This document shows, one piece after another, positions 60,846-64,000 of a DNA stretch of 64,000 bases; position 1 is the first letter of the stretch, and each line of letters starts with the position of its first letter. The position numbers and the translations under genes were made by a program. The stretch is from CAZDRX01 sp964508225. GTDB taxonomy: Bacteria; Patescibacteriota; Gracilibacteria; Peribacterales; Peribacteraceae. The notes beneath the pieces were generated by a model. That model worked only from the letters and a program-made list of their open reading frames with translations. It made no database searches and was not told the origin of the DNA. The stretch lies in contig CAZDRX010000001.1 in assembly GCA_964508225.1 (NCBI GenBank), positions 52,391 through 116,390 of the forward strand, written 5' to 3'.

Positions 60846-62042
60846 ATGATTGCTCATATTGATGCCGATTCGTTCTTCGCCTCGGTCATCATCCGCACGC
60901 ATCCGGAGCTGAAGGGTAAAGCTCTTCTCGCGATCGGCATGGGCGGCGGTTGTGTGATCGCAGCGACGTACGAGGCCAAAGCCAAAGGCGTGAAGACAGG
61001 CATGCCGCTCTTCGAGGCGCGCAAACTGGTGCCGGGAGCCATCGAGATGGCCGCGGACTTCCGCGAGACGGGCATTGCATCGGAGCAGATCGAGTCGATT
61101 CTGCGGAGTCACTGTCCGCTCGTGGAACAATTCAGTATCGATGAGTGGTTCCTCGATCTCGGAAGTCTCGTGGGAGGAGCCCCAAAGGACGCCACTGCGT
61201 GGGGAAGAACCATACAGAAAGAAATCCTGCTCCATACCGCACTCTCGGTCTCCATCGGCATCGCAGGGAGCAAGCTGCTCGCCAAAATGGCAGGCGAGGA
61301 ACACAAGCCCGCAGGCGTGACGGCCGTGACGCCGGAGGACACGGAACGGTTCCTCCGAAGCCGCCCTGCAGCGGCCATCCCGGGCATCGGAAGGCAGCGG
61401 AGCACGAAGACGGAGACGCTCGGATGGACGACAGCGTGGGACATCGCGACGGCGCAGCCAGACGAGATCATCCGGATCTGCGGACGCCCGGGCATCGACA
61501 TGCAACGGGAGCTCCTCGGAGAAGCGGTGGAGAACGTCGCGGAGAAAAACGCTCCTCCCAAATCCATCTCACGCTGCCGCACGTTCAAGACCACGGACAA
61601 CCGTGAGATGGGGAAGGCACACCTCCTGAAGCACCTCGAATACTGCGTCCTCAAAATGCGTCGGCACGGACTCGGCTGTACGGAGGTGTCACTCTGGGTA
61701 CGGGCACCCGATTTCGCGTACCGGAGCGCGCATCGCAAGCTCAGTCGTCTCTGCATCACGGTCGACGAGATGGCAGGAGCCGCGCTCTCGGCCTTCGGGA
61801 GTCTCACGTGGCACGGTCAGCGGTTCAATCAGGTAGGGCTCGCGCTCACGGGGCTCCGCAATGCCGACACACGGCAGCAATCGCTCTTCGATGATCCGGA
61901 AAAGTCCGTCTCGGGAGAGCAGCTCCAGACTGCGATGGACACACTGCACAGCCGCTACGGGCGCGATAGTGTCACTCGGGCTTCGGCTCTGGCTGTTTCC
62001 TCCGGGACCGTGAAGTCTTTGAATCTCCCGATCGTGGAGTGA
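60846..62042 (+). CDS. dinB: Y-family DNA polymerase (Pol IV type)
   Basis: 398 residues. Catalytic acidic residues Asp6/Asp8 in HIDADSFFAS and Asp99/Glu100 in FSIDEWFLDL, followed by an HhH region (IPGIGRQRSTKTETLG) and the little-finger domain (ISRCRTFKTT onward). It carries out translesion synthesis in the SOS response. Immediately downstream of lexA. Trp101 follows SIDE, where A/Y is usual. Its last 71 bases overlap the antisense small gene at 61972. Confidence 0.93.
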   Translation: MIAHIDADSFFASVIIRTHPELKGKALLAIGMGGGCVIAATYEAKAKGVKTGMPLFEARKLVPGAIEMAADFRETGIASEQIESILRSHCPLVEQFSIDEWFLDLGSLVGGAPKDATAWGRTIQKEILLHTALSVSIGIAGSKLLAKMAGEEHKPAGVTAVTPEDTERFLRSRPAAAIPGIGRQRSTKTETLGWTTAWDIATAQPDEIIRICGRPGIDMQRELLGEAVENVAEKNAPPKSISRCRTFKTTDNREMGKAHLLKHLEYCVLKMRRHGLGCTEVSLWVRAPDFAYRSAHRKLSRLCITVDEMAGAALSAFGSLTWHGQRFNQVGLALTGLRNADTRQQSLFDDPEKSVSGEQLQTAMDTLHSRYGRDSVTRASALAVSSGTVKSLNLPIVE

Positions 62043-62316
62043 GCGTATCGCGCACCGCCGCCTTCGTCTCGTTCACAGCACCCATGATCATAGGGAATGC
62101 CTGCGCAGCATCATCAGGAGCCTCGATGAGACCGATGACCTTCACAGGGAAACGCAGAGTCTTTGAAAGTGTGGCATCGAGACCGGCGCGCATCTGATCC
62201 GTGACAACGGTCATGCTTCCATCCGAGTTCCCGCGGACGAACATCACCCGATGCTGCCGCATGAGTTCACTCGGGAGATCGTTTGCCGTGCGACGCGAGG
62301 TATCACTTTTCGCCAT
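61972..62316 (-). CDS. Small basic protein of unknown function
   Basis: 114 residues from ATG 62316. A compact alpha/beta-like N-terminal part (HRVMFVRGNSDGSMTVVTDQ, LRFPVKVIGLIEAPDDAAQA) is followed by a basic Ser/Arg/Pro tail (SGDSKTSRSRRKQPEPKPE). No known family. TATGCT lies 6 bases before ATG in the coding direction, and the start matches the leaderless pattern seen in other genes. The final 71 bases overlap dinB on the other strand, so the C-terminal tail may be an acquired extension. It lies after the valS gene in the same direction. Confidence 0.55.
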   Translation of the reverse strand: MAKSDTSRRTANDLPSELMRQHRVMFVRGNSDGSMTVVTDQMRAGLDATLSKTLRFPVKVIGLIEAPDDAAQAFPMIMGAVNETKAAVRDTLTPRSGDSKTSRSRRKQPEPKPE

Positions 62317-62410
62317 GCGTGCAGCATAGGCTATCGGAAGAATCGGGAAAGAAAATGCTGATTCTTCCTTCATGAAAGGCTTATGTAAGCCAACGGATCA
62401 TACAAGACGA

Positions 62411-62700
62411 GTTGTTACTTCTTTGGGACGCCAAAGAAACCCGCGAAAACTTGTGCGCTTCAGAACTCGCGCGACTGCAGTCGCGCTTCGGACATGAAGC
62501 GCAATCTCTGATGTGAGCCTTTCAGGCAACGACAAAAGGAATTGTGAAGAAGCATCCCGGGAGGCGTGCGCCACGGTGGGGGCCAAGTGGTCTGGCGAGC
62601 GGAAGCGAGCCGTGGGAGTTGGCGCACACGCGTTTCTTTTGGTTCTTTTCTTGCCGCTTGGGCAAGAAAAGAACGTAAGCGCACAAAGAAAAGGTGGAAG
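62411..62700. repeat. Intergenic mosaic repeat, copy B
   Basis: This fills most of the 387-base gap between the small gene at 62316 and the valS stop. Elements: TTCTTTGG/CCAAAGAA hairpin (62419-62438), the 78-bp core (inverted relative to copy A), a GC-rich middle with its own inverted repeats (GCGTGCGCCA against GGCGCACACGC, about 62558-62632) and a 14-bp perfect hairpin (62642-62674, GTTCTTTTCTTGCC arm), ending with AAAAGGTGGAAG as copy A does. No coding potential. Confidence 0.7.
62449..62527 (-). repeat. 78-bp palindromic repeat core, copy B
   Basis: Inverted copy of 32327-32404 with two visible mismatches; carries the same 18-bp palindrome (62469-62486). Confidence 0.9.
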
Positions 62701-62703
62701 GAA

Positions 62704-64000
62704 CTACAGCTGCTTCAGCCTCTCCGTGATCTTGCCAAGCTTTCCCTCCGCCTCTGCAAGCTTCCCCTGCTCCCCTTCCACAAGTTCCTTCGGAGCACGG
62801 TCAGTGAATGCCTTGTTCGAGAGCTTTCCCTTGAGCGCACCGGCATACTTCGTGAGCTCAGCCTGTTCTTTCATGAGGCTCGCCTTGAGCTTCACGGGGT
62901 CGAAGAGTCCCGCGAGTGAGACATGGATCTCGACTTCGTCGATGAACGTGCTCGCCGCGTTCTCCTGCTTCTTCGGATCCGTCGACACGAGGAGACTCTT
63001 CACCTTGGCCATGCGGCGGATATGCGCCTCCTGCGATTCGAGCAGTGCGCAGTGCTTCTTGCTCACGAGAACGACATCGACTTCTTTTCCCGGCTCGATG
63101 TCATTGTCGCTGCGGAGCCTCCGGAGTGCCGTGATGACATCGATGAGCACCTGCAGATCATCGAACGCCTGCGGATCCTTGCGCTCTTTCTTGGCGACAG
63201 GCCACTTGGAAGAAATGAGGGACGGAATGTCCTTCGGTGCCACGTGCGACCAGAGCTCTTCCGTGACGAACGGACAGTACGGGTGGAGGAGCCGGAGCAC
63301 GCGGCGCAGCACATGGATGAGCACGGCATGGTTCGCCGTGCCTTTGCTGAGCTCCAGATACCAGTCGCAGAAGTAATCCCATACGAAGGTGTAGAGCTTG
63401 TCACCCACCTCGCTGAGCGCATACGATTCCATCCCTTTCGTCACGTCTTCGATGAGCACTTCGGACGCATGGAGCACCGCACGGTCTGCAATGGAGAGTG
63501 TCTTCGCATCCGGCAGCTTGTCGACCGACTTCGGATCGATCCCCGCCTGCTCGCACTGCAGAAGCACGAAGCGGGACGCATTCCAGAGCTTGTTGATGAA
63601 GTTCCGATACCCCGCGATCTTCTCTTCGTAGAGCCGTGAGTCCGCACCGGGGCTCTGCCCGACGATCATGCTAAGCCTCAGCGCGTCCGCACCGTACTTG
63701 GGGATGATGTCGAGCGGATCGATCATCGTCTCCGGATGCGATTTGCTCATCTTCTTGCCGTCACGCGTGCGGATGAGGCCGTGGAGGTACACCGTCTTGA
63801 ACGGAATCTGTCCCGTCGCGTACGTCGTCATGAGGATCATGCGCGCGACCCAGAAGAAGAGGATGTCGTAGCCCGTCTCCATCACGGTCGTCGGATGGAA
63901 CTTCTGGTAATCGGGGCTCTTCTGGAGGAGCTCCTCGAGGGAGAGTTTCCTGTTCCCGGCAAGGTCGCGATCGACCAAGGTGCTCCATGTCCAGAGCGCG
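62704..64000 (-). CDS. valS: Valyl-tRNA synthetase, C-terminal part
   Basis: The coding strand enters from beyond base 64000 (ALWTWSTLVDRD reading in), so only about the last 430 residues are present. KMSKS motif in GKKMSKSHPE, GYDILFFWVARM and YGADALRLSM are ValRS hallmarks; an anticodon-binding domain and a C-terminal coiled-coil arm (ELTKYAGALKGKLSNKAF) follow. It charges tRNA-Val (one such tRNA gene is at 6021). The stop is followed by the structured repeat region. Confidence 0.95.
   Translation of the reverse strand, partial: ALWTWSTLVDRDLAGNRKLSLEELLQKSPDYQKFHPTTVMETGYDILFFWVARMILMTTYATGQIPFKTVYLHGLIRTRDGKKMSKSHPETMIDPLDIIPKYGADALRLSMIVGQSPGADSRLYEEKIAGYRNFINKLWNASRFVLLQCEQAGIDPKSVDKLPDAKTLSIADRAVLHASEVLIEDVTKGMESYALSEVGDKLYTFVWDYFCDWYLELSKGTANHAVLIHVLRRVLRLLHPYCPFVTEELWSHVAPKDIPSLISSKWPVAKKERKDPQAFDDLQVLIDVITALRRLRSDNDIEPGKEVDVVLVSKKHCALLESQEAHIRRMAKVKSLLVSTDPKKQENAASTFIDEVEIHVSLAGLFDPVKLKASLMKEQAELTKYAGALKGKLSNKAFTDRAPKELVEGEQGKLAEAEGKLGKITERLKQL

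Overview
The window looks like a chromosomal segment of a Candidate Phyla Radiation (Patescibacteria) bacterium, most plausibly of the Peregrinibacteria/Peribacteria type. This is inferred from gene content and style, not from a marker-gene tree. The DNA is GC-rich (high fifties per cent by eye), coding is dense on both strands, and UGA is read as stop. There are no rRNA genes, CRISPR arrays, prophage or recognisable transposase genes. Shine-Dalgarno sequences are almost absent. Many genes instead have a TANNNT -10 hexamer only 6-13 bases before the start codon, which predicts leaderless transcripts. A 236-residue HrcA, a DnaX without zinc cysteines, an archaeal-type PurP, many SLH/Calx-beta/FN3/DUF11-like surface proteins and several lineage-specific unknowns fit this assignment.

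Layout. 0-9 kb holds two glycosyltransferases, an orphan sensor histidine kinase flanked by two exported-protein genes with similar promoter/leader modules, tRNA-Val, a methyltransferase and a large membrane protein. 8.7-12.6 kb holds a flavodoxin plus 2-oxoacid:ferredoxin oxidoreductase operon and a lipoprotein. 12.6-14.8 kb holds pdxT, pdxS (vitamin B6) and dcd. 14.9-24 kb holds an unknown helical protein, a lipoprotein, a DsbA-like lipoprotein, dnaX, 5-formyl-THF cyclo-ligase, glyA, dgkA, uppP and an SLH/Calx-beta surface protein. 24-34 kb holds csaA, a VirD4/TraG-like ATPase, hrcA under a CIRCE operator, rpmE, gyrA, rsmI, a structured intergenic repeat and an EnvC-like M23 protein. 34-40.6 kb holds ruvA, pgi, trxA, tRNA-Ala, two purP-family genes, tRNA-Cys and two small envelope proteins. 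40.7-48.3 kb holds a large FN3-type surface protein, a PfkB-family kinase, a conserved unknown, a TPR protein, a roughly 400-base structured non-coding region and an unknown membrane-anchored protein. 48.3-55.5 kb holds secF, tig, relA divergent from rplJ-rplL (with an L10-leader attenuator), a YuiD/DUF212-type membrane protein and a DUF11-like exported protein. 55.6-64 kb holds a zinc-ribbon protein behind a possible attenuator, a nitroreductase, a 2-hydroxyacid dehydrogenase, an LCP-family protein, lexA-dinB with tandem operator-like sites, a second copy of the intergenic repeat and the 3' part of valS.

The genes together point to an enveloped, peptidoglycan-containing cell: undecaprenyl phosphate recycling, LCP ligation, an EnvC-like M23 protein and an S-layer-like surface. 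It has stringent, heat-shock and SOS regulation and some redox and one-carbon metabolism (Kor, flavodoxin, GlyA, 5-formyl-THF cyclo-ligase). The most unusual signals are the leaderless gene architecture, the PurP paralogue pair, the structured RNA region near 46.4-46.8 kb, the paired-hairpin attenuator before rplJ, an atypical tRNA-Cys elbow and a 78-bp palindromic repeat present in two inverted copies.
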